From contig JAVBUF010000065.1 in assembly GCA_031555615.1 (NCBI GenBank), positions 1 through 25,954 on the forward strand: a stretch of 25,954 bases of DNA, read 5' to 3'. Positions 7,337 to 16,253 of this stretch are shown one piece after another (within the stretch, counting starts at the first letter, position 1; every line of letters begins with the position of its first letter). This DNA comes from UBA935 sp031555615 (GTDB lineage: Bacteria > Bacillota > Clostridia > Lachnospirales > Lachnospiraceae). The notes under the pieces are model-generated. The model saw only the letters and a program-made list of their open reading frames with translations, did not search any database and had not been told where the DNA came from. The translations under genes and the position numbers were made by a program.

Positions 7337-8842
7337 TTAATATCCCAACGACCTGTCTATAATAGTTCCATCCATGGCATTTATGGTAAGCAAGCTTTCA
7401 TAAGGGCCACCTGTGGTAGTGCTTTCTGCCTCATTGATAGTCTGTGCTCCAAAGAAATCCCAAACCGGAATCAAGGTTCCTTCTGTCGGATTGCCCTTTT
7501 CCATAATTCTCATATAGCCAAGGCGGATTTCATTAACCTGATAGGAAACTGTTGCATCTAGATTCTCCCAATGTGTTTCATACTTCTCTATCATCATCTT
7601 ACCAAATATATTTTGAATCTCTGAAAATGGCATTAAAAATAGATATTCATCAGATACCTTCTCAATGTTGTATGGATTGGTCCATTCAAAGGTACAAAGC
7701 CCTTCTTCGTCAAAAACAAAGTTAATGCTTTCATAGGGCCATGATGGCCATTCACCTTCTACACCAGTACCTTCTTCATGAGTGTATGTCACCGGGATTC
7801 CGTCCACGCTCCTCGTATAATGTATGCCAAATCCATCCTTCACAATGATTTCATCACTAACATTCTCATCAATTGACTGACTGATATAATATTCCTCACC
7901 ACTTTGCACATACTCATCAAGGCCCATTTGCTCCATAAAACTTGCCGCTAGCTGCCTGGTGTCTTCTATAACAAATCCAGCTTTCTCAGGTGCCTTATCA
8001 ACATTTGCCGGCCAATATCCTCCCCCAATCTTAAAGACAAGCCAACGCCAACTGTCTGATAAATTATTATCTACCACAACAAAGTAGGTCCTGCCGTTAC
8101 TATCCGCACTTCCCATAACCTGATTGTCTTCAGGATTCTGCGTATTTTCCTTATAACTAATCACTGCCGGTACATCTACATACACAGCCTCTTCTGGTGC
8201 ATTTACATACTTGTATTCCCAGTCACGAAGTTCTTCCTCATAAGAAATGCCCTCAGCTTCATACGCTGTCTTGTTAGCAAACTTTCCTCTTCCTGTTTCT
8301 GCCCTTTTTTTCCTCTCCTTTTCTAAAGATGCAATTCGTTCTTTCACCTCAGTCTTAGTAAATCCATTGGACTCAGCCATGAGTTCCATATCCCTTTCAT
8401 AAAGGGAAGCTCCGTTCAGGATAACCTTATTTACTACGTCATAATCCTCCTGGGTAAACACCCTGCTAGTCACCTTATAAGTTCTAAAACCTTCCGCATC
8501 CGGAATCACGACAGGGGCATCTACCACCACGCTAATCTTATTTCCTTCATGAGAATCTACCCAATACACCCCATCCTCTCCAGCACCACCGGAATTATAA
8601 ACATCGTTACTTCCAAACGCTGTCTGATATCTTTCAGGAGCTTGGACCAATTCGCTAATTGATTCTTTCGCTCCATCATCTCCTTGTTCTGGAAACGGTG
8701 CATTTACTTCTTTCATTTCTTCCTTAGGAGTTACAAGCTGTTCGCTGGTTTGCATATCATCTGCGCATCCTGTCATAGCTCCCATCAACAAGCTTATCGA
8801 AATTCCCAAAGCTGCTATCTGTGTAATTTTCCTGGTTTTCAT
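7337..8842 (-). CDS. Large secreted lipoprotein, possibly DUF6034-like
   Basis: A 501-residue lipoprotein. The N-terminus has a positive start, a hydrophobic stretch and the lipobox GAMTGC, so it should be cleaved and lipidated at Cys26. The rest is hydrophilic with no further membrane segment. The ending (LIPVWDFFGAQTINEAE, then SLLTINAMDGTIIDRSLGY) recalls clostridial lipoproteins annotated DUF6034; this is from memory and tentative. It lies 120 bp downstream of the histidine kinase on the same strand. Its upstream region carries CAAAATGTAAA (8932-8942), which is also found upstream of the response regulator, so it may be a target or accessory of the two-component system. GAGGG lies only a few bases before the ATG. 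No enzymatic role is proposed. Confidence 0.75.
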   Translation of the reverse strand: MKTRKITQIAALGISISLLMGAMTGCADDMQTSEQLVTPKEEMKEVNAPFPEQGDDGAKESISELVQAPERYQTAFGSNDVYNSGGAGEDGVYWVDSHEGNKISVVVDAPVVIPDAEGFRTYKVTSRVFTQEDYDVVNKVILNGASLYERDMELMAESNGFTKTEVKERIASLEKERKKRAETGRGKFANKTAYEAEGISYEEELRDWEYKYVNAPEEAVYVDVPAVISYKENTQNPEDNQVMGSADSNGRTYFVVVDNNLSDSWRWLVFKIGGGYWPANVDKAPEKAGFVIEDTRQLAASFMEQMGLDEYVQSGEEYYISQSIDENVSDEIIVKDGFGIHYTRSVDGIPVTYTHEEGTGVEGEWPSWPYESINFVFDEEGLCTFEWTNPYNIEKVSDEYLFLMPFSEIQNIFGKMMIEKYETHWENLDATVSYQVNEIRLGYMRIMEKGNPTEGTLIPVWDFFGAQTINEAESTTTGGPYESLLTINAMDGTIIDRSLGY

Positions 8843-8962
8843 TTTCCCTCATTTCTGCGCCATCGTAATTTTCCTCGCGCCATTTATCTTGTAAGGAAAT
8901 ACTACTTTATTCTTCTGTAAAAGGTATTCAGCAAAATGTAAATGTTTTGCAAACAATGATGA

Positions 8963-10339
8963 TTATCCTTCAAATACAATGGATACCTTTGTACCTTTTC
9001 CAGGCTGACTCTCAATAATAAGCTTGGCTCCATGCATTTCTGCTATCTGACTGCAAAGCGCCAGTCCTAATCCGCTGCCTCCCGCTTTCCGGCTTCTGGC
9101 TTTATCCACCATATAAAAGGCTTCTGTAACTCTTGCGATCTCTTCTTGCGGAATGCCGCATCCAAAGTCCTGCACCGAAATCACATTCCCCTCTCCTATG
9201 AGCAGAATCGGCTCGCCCTCCGGACTTGCCTTTGCCGCATTGTCTATTAAATTGATTAACAGACTTTCAAACAAATCCTTGTCCAGCATTTTGCTTTCCA
9301 TGCTACAGGAGATTTTCAAATCGTTCTGATTCAAATGATATTTTTCCAAACGCATTACTCGGTCGAAAAGTTCTCTAATATCTACCAGTTCCATAGATAT
9401 ACTGTCATTATCATATAATCCCATCAAGCTCATCAGCTTTCCGGAAAGTCGTTCCAGCCTTTTGCATTCCTCATGGATATGCATAAGGGCACGCTCCTGT
9501 TGCTGCTCTTTCAAATTCACATGTAAGAGGGAATCGGAATAACCAATAATTGAGGTCATGGGAGTTTTCAATTCATGTGTCAGGCTCCCTAACATCTGCC
9601 TTCTCTTTTCTGCCACCTGAGAAAGTTCCTCCACCTGCTCCTCAATCTTTTCCGCCATACCGTTAAAAGACTGTGCCATCTCACCAATCTCATCTCTGGT
9701 GTGCACGTTCGCACGTCTTCCCCACTTACCTTCACTGATATCGCCTGCTGCCTTCTGCAATTCCCGCAATGGAGCCAATAGTTTTCGTGTCAACAAAAAA
9801 ATAAACAGCACTGAAAGGAATACTGCCACCGCATAAATCATCACAAAAAAATAAACCTGCTGACGAATATCGTTATATAGCGTGGAAACATCTTTTACAA
9901 GCACGATACTATAATCTTCTCTCACACCCATGGGTACCTTTTTCCCTGCTACCAAAATATATTGATTGCCAGCTCTTTGAATGATACCAAAAGGCTCTTC
10001 GCCGTTCCATCTCTCATCCTTAGCATTTTCCAACTCATAGGAGGTAAGATTACAGATAACCTGGTCTCCCTCAAGTAGAATATATTGTGAGGAATCAAAC
10101 TTTCTAAGCAGGAAAGTAAGATAGGAGTACTTCGTTGCATCACTATACTCCGGCAGAAGTCCCCGTTCCAGCTCTCTGCCTAATGCATAGGCCGTGGATT
10201 TAAGCTGTTGCTTATAACTTTCCATAGTCTCCTGCTGATTATACTGTGTAGAGTGATGAATCACAATTGCCCCTGAGACACCAATGCCCAAAAGTAAAAC
10301 TGATACTGTCACGATTGACAGTTTTATCCATAGTTTCAT
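8963..10339 (-). CDS. Two-component sensor histidine kinase
   Basis: A 458-residue membrane histidine kinase. Transmembrane helices at about 6-28 and 163-184 flank an extracytoplasmic sensor domain of about 135 residues. A HAMP linker follows (LLAPLRELQKAAGDISEG, 187-204), then the HisKA phosphoacceptor His255 in GSLTHELKTPMTSIIGYSDS, and a HATPase_c domain with N-box Asn367 (NLIDNAAK), G1 (VQDFGCGIP, 389-397) and G2 (GGSGLGLALC, 420-429). All catalytic motifs are intact. The ATG follows the response regulator stop directly (TAAATG), so the pair is translationally coupled. The partner is surely the adjacent OmpR-type regulator; the signal is unknown. A role in cell-envelope sensing is only a guess from the linked lipoprotein. 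Confidence 0.95.
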   Translation of the reverse strand: MKLWIKLSIVTVSVLLLGIGVSGAIVIHHSTQYNQQETMESYKQQLKSTAYALGRELERGLLPEYSDATKYSYLTFLLRKFDSSQYILLEGDQVICNLTSYELENAKDERWNGEEPFGIIQRAGNQYILVAGKKVPMGVREDYSIVLVKDVSTLYNDIRQQVYFFVMIYAVAVFLSVLFIFLLTRKLLAPLRELQKAAGDISEGKWGRRANVHTRDEIGEMAQSFNGMAEKIEEQVEELSQVAEKRRQMLGSLTHELKTPMTSIIGYSDSLLHVNLKEQQQERALMHIHEECKRLERLSGKLMSLMGLYDNDSISMELVDIRELFDRVMRLEKYHLNQNDLKISCSMESKMLDKDLFESLLINLIDNAAKASPEGEPILLIGEGNVISVQDFGCGIPQEEIARVTEAFYMVDKARSRKAGGSGLGLALCSQIAEMHGAKLIIESQPGKGTKVSIVFEG

Positions 10340-11011
10340 TTATTTCCAATCCTCCAACCGGTACCCTGTCTTTGAGATAGTATGAATCACATCATGGAAG
10401 TTGAGCTTCTTACGAAGCTGTCCGATATGCACATCAACGGTTCTGGTCTCGCCAACGTAATCCGTCCCCCAAATTCTATTTAACAACTCTTCTCTGGAAA
10501 ATGCCACATTTTTACTGCTTGCCAGCAATACCAACAATTCATATTCCATGGGCTTTAGTGCAATCCGCTCCCCGTCGCGGCTGACACTATGCTCCTTTAA
10601 GTTAATCACCACATCCCCAATAACAATCTCTTCCCTGCCACGACCGGTCCGCTTCAAGACCTTATCAATCCTTACCAAAAGTTCCAAAACTTCAAAGGGT
10701 TTTACTATATAGTCCTCCGCTCCTGCCTTTAATCCATGCACTTTGGAAACCACATCTGCCTTTGCCGTCAGATAGATTACCGGCATATCTGCCCGCTGCA
10801 GGTCCTCCATCAGCGCAAACCCATCTTTTCCTGGCAGCATTACATCCACAAGTGCCAGCGCAATATCACCCAAATCGGTTTCCTGCAAGTATTTCTCAGC
10901 TGCAAGACCATCCAGAATCGGCACAGGCACATACCCTGCTGCTTCCAGATTCATACAAATCAGTTCTGAAATCGAACTGTCATCCTCAATTACAAATATC
11001 TTTGTACCCAA
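10340..11011 (-). CDS. OmpR/PhoB family response regulator
   Basis: A two-component response regulator with an N-terminal receiver domain and a C-terminal winged helix. The acidic pair is in IFVIEDDSS, the phosphoacceptor Asp in ALVDVMLPGKDG (about residue 56 from this start), the conserved Thr/Lys in YLTAKADV and YIVKPF. The DNA-binding domain carries MEYELLVLLASSKNVAFSRE and VDVHIGQLRKKL. I start at TTG 11011 because GGGAG lies 9 nt upstream and because the receiver then begins MGTKIFVIEDD as in the family. A GTG at 11053 would add 14 untypical residues without a ribosome binding site. It heads the operon with the kinase, with the stop touching the kinase ATG. Confidence 0.93.
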   Translation of the reverse strand: MGTKIFVIEDDSSISELICMNLEAAGYVPVPILDGLAAEKYLQETDLGDIALALVDVMLPGKDGFALMEDLQRADMPVIYLTAKADVVSKVHGLKAGAEDYIVKPFEVLELLVRIDKVLKRTGRGREEIVIGDVVINLKEHSVSRDGERIALKPMEYELLVLLASSKNVAFSREELLNRIWGTDYVGETRTVDVHIGQLRKKLNFHDVIHTISKTGYRLEDWK

Positions 11012-11067
11012 CTTGATTTTCTCCCTTCTCGAAGAACCTAAGAGCAATTTCACTTCTTATTTTTTCT

Positions 11068-11096
11068 ATTATATATCTCATAATCTTATCATACAA
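11068..11096 (-). promoter_or_regulatory. Candidate promoter of the two-component operon
   Basis: On the minus strand TTGTAT, a 17-bp spacer, then TATAAT (11068-11073). The -35 is poor, which suits an activator-dependent promoter. CAAAATGTAAA (11115-11125) lies 18 bp upstream of the -35. Confidence 0.5.
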
Positions 11097-11168
11097 ATCT
11101 TTTAAAAAAAGCAACAAAATGTAAACATGAGAGATGGAAATGTAATAGTACTTGAAGGACGGATGTGA

Positions 11169-11174
11169 TATACT
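11169..11174 (+). promoter_or_regulatory. Candidate extended -10 for the CPBP gene
   Basis: TGATATACT: an extended -10 (TG, one base, TATACT at 11169-11174) with no clear -35. It is 70 bp upstream of the CPBP start and just downstream of two ATGTAA copies (11119-11124 and 11140-11145, 21 bp apart), which could serve both divergent genes. Confidence 0.35.
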
Positions 11175-11244
11175 GAACTGAAATAAACGAAATAGTGAAA
11201 CATACTGATATGAAATGCTGATTTATTCAGAAGAAAGGATTTAT

Positions 11245-12024
11245 ATGAAGAAGTTATTTAATAAGTATATTGTATTGGAAATGCTATGTGTCATTTTGTT
11301 TGCAATAATTCCCGCTATATTAGGCTATTACGGAGGGTTATTGGCTTGTTTCCTCATGCTTGTGGCATATATTTTAGGAAAGAGCCTTGAATTCAGCTAT
11401 AAATTATACGCTAACAAGAAATTACTCTATGCTTTTATCTGCATATACTGCATTTTTCTTATCAACATCGTAATGACAGCATTAGGCATATATTCAAGGC
11501 TCAATTTTGATGAGAATAGCGTCAAAACATTTATCAAGGCTTTCTGCTTTATTTTATCATTTGTTTTGTTACGGGTATTCGGAAGCAGCCTTAAAGATTT
11601 CAGATGGGCTGTAAGCAAAAAGCAGCTATTGGGTACCTTAGTTATTGGGCTTGTATATGTAGGTATTACAGTGACTTTTGATGGATTTATTTTTATCAAT
11701 CAATTTAAGAGCGATATTCTACAATATGCATTGTACATATTTGTAACATTAGTTCTCGTCGCATTCTTGGAAGAGTTTATATGCCGAGGAATACTTGTTT
11801 CGGCACTTGAGGGATACCAGTTGGCTGAGTGGAAAATAAATATCATACAGGCTATCCTATTTGGTGTCCTCCATTGTGGGAAATATCTTGACCGAGGAAT
11901 CGGGATCGCATTACTGATCACCTGTTATCAAACCGTAATTGGATATTTCTTTGGTAAAATATATTTTAAAACAAGGTCTCTGACTCCTTGCATCATATTG
12001 CATCTAATATGGAATATTGTGTAG
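11245..12024 (+). CDS. CPBP family intramembrane glutamic protease
   Basis: A 259-residue polytopic membrane protein with about seven hydrophobic helices. The C-terminal half carries the three CPBP (Abi/Rce1) motifs: EEFICRG with the Glu-Glu-x3-Arg signature (about residues 176-181), FGVLHC with its His, and HLIWN at the end. The family cleaves membrane-bound substrates or modifies peptides and is often linked to bacteriocin self-immunity. No bacteriocin gene is visible here. The start is ATG 11245 with AAAGGA 5-6 nt upstream; an in-frame ATG at 11215 is unsupported. The protein stops two residues after HLIWN, shorter than many members. It overlaps the convergent SDR gene by 32 bp, so their 3' ends are antisense to each other. 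Confidence 0.88.
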   Translation: MKKLFNKYIVLEMLCVILFAIIPAILGYYGGLLACFLMLVAYILGKSLEFSYKLYANKKLLYAFICIYCIFLINIVMTALGIYSRLNFDENSVKTFIKAFCFILSFVLLRVFGSSLKDFRWAVSKKQLLGTLVIGLVYVGITVTFDGFIFINQFKSDILQYALYIFVTLVLVAFLEEFICRGILVSALEGYQLAEWKINIIQAILFGVLHCGKYLDRGIGIALLITCYQTVIGYFFGKIYFKTRSLTPCIILHLIWNIV

Positions 12025-12760
12025 GTCTCTCCATCGACTCAGCCTTAGCAACGGCATCACTTAATGATAATTTACTAAATTCTTGTGCGCCAAATAATCT
12101 TCCTGATTTTTTATCAGACACAAAAGCTCCGACAACAATACCGGGAATTGCTGATTCTGGCTTATTAGTTGCGTTGGAACCACCCAAATCAGTCTGACAC
12201 CATCCCGGATCAGCAAGTGAAATAATGACATCTGTACCGTCAAGCTTATAACCCAAATCAATGGTAACTTTGTTTAATGCAGCTTTTGCTGCGGAATATC
12301 CAGCCTGTTCAGCTTCAAGCGCAATACCACTAGTCGTATTTACAATTCTTCCAAATCCTCTTTCTATCATACCCGGGAGGAAATGATAACAGATTTGCAT
12401 TGGTGCAATTGTGTTTACTGCAAAACTGATTGGATAATCTTCAATCGGTGTATTTAAATAATCTACTCTGTAACCGATCTGCAAACCGGCATTATTCAAA
12501 ACAACATCAACCTGAGTACCTTTTGCATCAATTTCCTGAAGCATTTTGACTATTTCGTCTGTATTCGATAATTCTGCGGCGACACTATATGCTTCTACTC
12601 CTTTTTTCTTTACTTCTTCGAGTAATGATTTTGTTCCTTCTAATAAACGGCTGTGTAATATAAGATTACATCCCTGCTCCGCCATAAATAAAGCAGATAA
12701 TTTGCCGATGCCTCTGCTTGCCCCTGTAATAAGTACCCATTTATTTCTCAAATTGATCAT
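11993..12760 (-). CDS. Short-chain dehydrogenase/reductase (SDR)
   Basis: A classical SDR of 255 residues, an NAD(P)-dependent oxidoreductase. The cofactor motif TGASRGIG is at 12-19, followed by NNAG, the catalytic Ser in NTTSGIAL and the YSAAK Tyr-Lys pair. The C-terminal segment LADPGWCQTDLGG is typical. An Arg at the end of the dinucleotide region (HSRLL) suggests NADPH preference; this is inference. The ATG at 12760 is preceded by GGAGG. It is the last gene of the redox operon, 18 bp after the other SDR, and overlaps the convergent CPBP gene by 32 bp. The substrate is unknown, though operon context favours carbonyl compounds. Confidence 0.92.
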   Translation of the reverse strand: MINLRNKWVLITGASRGIGKLSALFMAEQGCNLILHSRLLEGTKSLLEEVKKKGVEAYSVAAELSNTDEIVKMLQEIDAKGTQVDVVLNNAGLQIGYRVDYLNTPIEDYPISFAVNTIAPMQICYHFLPGMIERGFGRIVNTTSGIALEAEQAGYSAAKAALNKVTIDLGYKLDGTDVIISLADPGWCQTDLGGSNATNKPESAIPGIVVGAFVSDKKSGRLFGAQEFSKLSLSDAVAKAESMERPTQYSILDAI

Positions 12761-12778
12761 TCTGTAACTCCTCCAAAA

Positions 12779-13498
12779 CTAAAATGGATATTCCTTACCC
12801 TCATTGGTAATGAATCTTGGTCCGGTTAAATCATTTCTTTTTTCTTCAAACAGCTTTCTTAAGATTTCTGCTGCTTCATATGACGAAAGCGGGGCCGGAT
12901 TATTTTCTTTTCCATCTGTTCTGATCCATCCCGGATGTACGCAGAAAATATTAATCCGATCATCATCCTTAAAGGTATTAACAAGATTCATCGTTGCCAT
13001 ATTAAGAGCCGCCTTAGCCATTCCATAATCTATCATATTTGTTCTATAACACTTTGAAATACTGCCTGCTTCAGAGGATATGTTTATAATCAAAGCTGTT
13101 TCTTCACTTTTTTTAAGCATTGGGTAAAATGCCTTAATCACTCTCATAGCCCCTACCGATGTGACATTTATGGTATTAGCTATATAATCAAAATTAGCTT
13201 CAAAAAAACCCTTATCGCAATCCGGCGAAACAGTTACTGCATTATTAATGATTAAATCTAAATGATCTAATTTCGTTGTAAGTTCCTTTTGTGCCAGTTC
13301 AACAGATTCGGTATTACCTATATCCATGGTAAGGATTTCCAAATCATCTGCGTACTTTTTCTTTAAGTTTTCTAAGTCCGGGCAGCTTTTTCTAACGGTA
13401 GCTATTACTTTGTCTCCATTCTCCAGACAGCGAAGTACCATATTATATCCAAGAGCATAACTTCTTCCTGCCCCGGTGATCATTACATTTTGTGCCAT
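12779..13498 (-). CDS. Short-chain dehydrogenase/reductase (SDR), atypical glycine motif
   Basis: A 239-residue SDR. The glycine motif is modified (TGAGRSYALG, residues 8-17, instead of TGxxxGIG), which is seen in divergent SDRs. The remaining signatures are present: MDIGNTES near the adenine pocket, INNAV, the catalytic Ser in NISSEAGS, YGMAK, and HPGWIRTDG. The start is ATG 13498 because AAAGGAGGG is directly upstream; the open frame runs on to 13558 inside the flavodoxin gene. It sits 10 bp after the flavodoxin stop and 18 bp before the next SDR, which it resembles only at family level. Likely an NAD(P)H-dependent carbonyl reductase; substrate unknown. Confidence 0.9.
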   Translation of the reverse strand: MAQNVMITGAGRSYALGYNMVLRCLENGDKVIATVRKSCPDLENLKKKYADDLEILTMDIGNTESVELAQKELTTKLDHLDLIINNAVTVSPDCDKGFFEANFDYIANTINVTSVGAMRVIKAFYPMLKKSEETALIINISSEAGSISKCYRTNMIDYGMAKAALNMATMNLVNTFKDDDRINIFCVHPGWIRTDGKENNPAPLSSYEAAEILRKLFEEKRNDLTGPRFITNEGKEYPF

Positions 13499-13508
13499 AT
13501 TCCCTCCT

Positions 13509-14075
13509 TTAATAGTACATATCAAAACCGTTTTCCAACTTATCGCAGTATACTTCACCTGCTTTTTCTAATGAAGGTAAAACATATTCCGCATTGTATC
13601 TGATAACCGGTATTCTGTCATAAGCTCTCATTCCCATATGAGTCAAAGCCAGTTCCATTTGATGCAGGCACTCTAATGTACCTCGCCCTGTACCTCCGGC
13701 ACACGCTATTAAAATACATCTTTTTCCATCAAGAAAATGATTTTTTGTTGCTTCACACCTTCTTAATCTGTCAATAAATGCCTTCATACATTCGGTCATA
13801 TCTGACCAGTATACCGCTGATACAAAAACGATACCGTCTGACTCGCATGCTTTACGATAAATATCCATAAAATCATCGTTTAGTATGCATTCACCTGATT
13901 TCTGACAGTTTCCCCATCCATTTCCACACGCTTTGCAGTGTTCCATTTTTGTTCTGTTGAGCCATATCTCATTTATTTCTGCACCCGCGTTATGCAATCC
14001 TTTCATAAACTGTCTGGCTGCAGTGTTCGTTAATCCATCCTTATTTGGACTTGACCATACAACTGTTATCTTCAT
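13509..14075 (-). CDS. Flavodoxin-fold FMN reductase with Cys cluster (iron-sulfur flavoprotein-like)
   Basis: A 188-residue NADPH-dependent FMN reductase-like protein. The N-terminal strand and phosphate loop read VVWSSPNKDGLTNT, as in the family. After it comes a cysteine cluster, Cys47, Cys50, Cys57 and Cys63 (HCKACGNGWGNCQKSGEC). This matches iron-sulfur flavoproteins in which a 4Fe-4S centre sits beside the FMN, although the spacing differs from the textbook Isf motif. SAVYWSDMTECMKAFIDRL and CAGGTGRGTLECL line the flavin site. ATG 14075 has AAGGAGG upstream. It is the third gene of the redox operon and may pass electrons or reduce quinones or electrophiles. Family confident, cluster type inferred. 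Confidence 0.88.
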   Translation of the reverse strand: MKITVVWSSPNKDGLTNTAARQFMKGLHNAGAEINEIWLNRTKMEHCKACGNGWGNCQKSGECILNDDFMDIYRKACESDGIVFVSAVYWSDMTECMKAFIDRLRRCEATKNHFLDGKRCILIACAGGTGRGTLECLHQMELALTHMGMRAYDRIPVIRYNAEYVLPSLEKAGEVYCDKLENGFDMYY

Positions 14076-14092
14076 AATTTTCAGCTACCTCC

Positions 14093-15019
14093 TTACGGTA
14101 AGAATTTTCCGGAAGAAAGATATAACTTATACCATTCTTCATGAGTGAGCTCGATTTTGCACGCCTCTGCCATTTCGGTAAGATGTACCGGATTCATAGT
14201 TCCTGCAATTACCTGCATCTTAGCCGGATGTCTAAGGATCCATGCAATCGCGATAGCCGCTTTTGTAACACCATACTGATCAGCGAAATCTCCAAGAACC
14301 TTGTTCATCTCCGGAAATTCAGGGTTATCGATAAACATCCCCTTAAACATTCCATACTGAAGCGGTGACCATGCCTGAATGGTAATATCATTTAGGCGAC
14401 AGTAATCAAGCGCACCTCCATCACGGACAATTGACATTTCTGTCGTTTTGTTGTTCATATATAAATCCTGATCGATCAACTGTGACTGCTCTAAAGAAAG
14501 CTGCAGCTGGTTAATCTTAAGAGGCTGCTTTATATATTTCTTCAATAATTCAATCTGCATAGGCATCGTATTGCTGACACCGAAATGACGAACCTTTCCT
14601 GCGACTTCAAGTTCATCAAACGCTTCTTGAATCTGTTCCGGGTCATATAACAAATCCGGTCTGTGTAATAGCAGCACATCCAGGTATTCCATTTTTAATC
14701 TCTTAAGAATACCATCAACACTTTCTATAATATTTGACTTTCTCCAGTCAAAAATCTGCTTGTCGAACCTAAGACCACATTTTGATTGAATAATTAAGTC
14801 TTCACGTTTTACGCCTGTAAGAGCAATGGCATCACCGAATCTTGTTTCTGCTTCACCGTCACCATAGCATGTGGCGTGATCTATGAAATTAATACCCAAA
14901 TCATAGGCTGTCTGAATCATATTTGCCGCATCTTCTACTGAGAGCGCCGGCATACGCATACAGCCAAGTATAAGTCTGGATACATTTTCCGGTCCATTTG
15001 ATATATTTATTTTTTGCAT
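14093..15019 (-). CDS. Aldo/keto reductase (YdhF-like)
   Basis: A 308-residue aldo/keto reductase, reducing aldehydes and ketones with NADPH. The catalytic tetrad is in place: Asp47 (FIDHA), Tyr52 (TCYGDG), Lys80 (IQSKCG) and His119 (LLHRPD). LEVAGKVRHFGVSNTMPMQ and IAWILRHPAKMQVIAGTMNP are the late cofactor-binding signatures. Among the family it looks closest to YdhF-type oxidoreductases. The ATG at 15019 has AAGGGAG upstream. It is second in the operon after the iron-dependent alcohol dehydrogenase (18 bp gap). With that enzyme and the SDRs it would form a set for reducing toxic carbonyls; this role is inferred from context. Confidence 0.93.
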   Translation of the reverse strand: MQKINISNGPENVSRLILGCMRMPALSVEDAANMIQTAYDLGINFIDHATCYGDGEAETRFGDAIALTGVKREDLIIQSKCGLRFDKQIFDWRKSNIIESVDGILKRLKMEYLDVLLLHRPDLLYDPEQIQEAFDELEVAGKVRHFGVSNTMPMQIELLKKYIKQPLKINQLQLSLEQSQLIDQDLYMNNKTTEMSIVRDGGALDYCRLNDITIQAWSPLQYGMFKGMFIDNPEFPEMNKVLGDFADQYGVTKAAIAIAWILRHPAKMQVIAGTMNPVHLTEMAEACKIELTHEEWYKLYLSSGKFLP

Positions 15020-15037
15020 CTTATCCGCTCCCTTCCT

Positions 15038-16219
15038 TCACCAAACCATTAATTTATAGATTGCTTCTACATCCTTTTGTTCAAGTGACACAAATCCGCC
15101 TATTTTTCCGCCTTCATTTCCTTTTCCGTAACAGCAGGTGTACGCTAGTTTCTCAACATCTTCTTCCTTTGCACCAAGTTCCTCAAAGTTCTTAGGCATG
15201 CCAATAGAAATTAAGAAGCTTCTAAGTGCCTCGATTCCGTCCTCAGCGGTAACTTCAGGATGCGTAAAATCCATCTGACATCCCCATACTCTAACCGCAA
15301 TCTGTGCAAATCTCATAACATCATGGGACATATTATAAGTAAAGACAGCTGGCATTGTTACAGCAAGACCTGCTCCATGAGCACAATCATACAATGCAGA
15401 TAATTCGTGTTCTATCTGATGGCTAGTCCAGTCCTGAGAACGTCCAACACCAACAATATTATTATGAGCAACCATTCCAGCCCACATAATGTTTGCTCTA
15501 GCTTCATAGTCTTTAAGATTAGCCATAACCTTAGGAGCCTCTGTCTTCATGGTAAGGATGAGCGACTCAATCAGGCGATCAGTAACTTCAACATCTTTAG
15601 AGTTTGTAAGGTAACGCTCATATAAATGTGCAACGATATCTGTAATACCACACGCTGTCTGGTATGCAGGAAGCGTCTCTGTAAGCGCAGGATTTAAGAT
15701 AGAAAATTTAGGACGAATTGCATCTCCTGATGCTCCTCTCTTAATCATTCCATCCTCATGGGTGATAACCGAATCAGGTGAACCTTCAGAGCCTGCCGCT
15801 GCAATTGTAAGGATTGTTCCTACAGGAAGTGCTTCTTCGATTCCTTTCCCTTGATAGAAATCCCAGAAATCTCCGTCATATACTACACCAGCAGCAATTG
15901 CCTTAGAAGAATCTATTGCACTTCCGCCACCAACTGCAAGAATAAAATTGACCTTCTCTTTTTTACAAAGTTCAATTCCTTCATAAACAAGACCACTTCT
16001 TGGATTAGGCATAACACCACCAAGCTCAACAAATTCAATGTCACTCTTCTTAAGCGACTCCTTTACTCTATCAAGTAATCCAGAGCGTACCACAGAGCCA
16101 CCACCATAATGAATAAGTACCTTACTACCGCCAAATCTCTTAATTAGCTCCCCGCAATCGCTCTCGCGCGCCTTACCAAAAGCAAAAAATGTAGGTGAAT
16201 AAAAATTAAAATTTTCCAT
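15038..16219 (-). CDS. Iron-containing alcohol dehydrogenase (NADPH butanol-dehydrogenase/YqhD type)
   Basis: A 393-residue group III alcohol dehydrogenase. The Rossmann part contains VLIHYGGGSVVRSG (the GGGS form is usual in NADPH-using BdhA/YqhD enzymes) and VGGGSAIDSSKAIA (96-109). The divalent-metal ligands are Asp194 and His198 (GITDIVAH), His267 and His281 (SHQIEHELSALYDCAHG), with His271 in the active site. Length and motifs are complete. It interconverts aldehydes and alcohols in the cytoplasm. It is the first gene of the five-gene redox operon, with GGGAGG before the ATG at 16219. Upstream is a promoter with a MerR-type 19-bp spacer, divergent from a MerR regulator. Detoxifying aldehyde reduction is the likeliest role. 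Confidence 0.94.
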   Translation of the reverse strand: MENFNFYSPTFFAFGKARESDCGELIKRFGGSKVLIHYGGGSVVRSGLLDRVKESLKKSDIEFVELGGVMPNPRSGLVYEGIELCKKEKVNFILAVGGGSAIDSSKAIAAGVVYDGDFWDFYQGKGIEEALPVGTILTIAAAGSEGSPDSVITHEDGMIKRGASGDAIRPKFSILNPALTETLPAYQTACGITDIVAHLYERYLTNSKDVEVTDRLIESLILTMKTEAPKVMANLKDYEARANIMWAGMVAHNNIVGVGRSQDWTSHQIEHELSALYDCAHGAGLAVTMPAVFTYNMSHDVMRFAQIAVRVWGCQMDFTHPEVTAEDGIEALRSFLISIGMPKNFEELGAKEEDVEKLAYTCCYGKGNEGGKIGGFVSLEQKDVEAIYKLMVW

Positions 16220-16247
16220 TGTGAACCTCCCACGTTTCTAGTATAAT
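16219..16247 (+). promoter_or_regulatory. Candidate promoter of the merR-type gene
   Basis: TTGTGA (16219-16224), 17-bp spacer, TATAAT (16242-16247) on the plus strand. Transcription would start near 16254, so the operator (16263-16285) falls just downstream of the start, which would allow autorepression. Confidence 0.5.
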
Positions 16248-16253
16248 AAGTGC

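Noticed and set aside
10736..11016. Two overlapping plus-strand open frames opposite the response regulator
   Set aside because: They are antisense shadows; the minus frame encodes a complete receiver domain.
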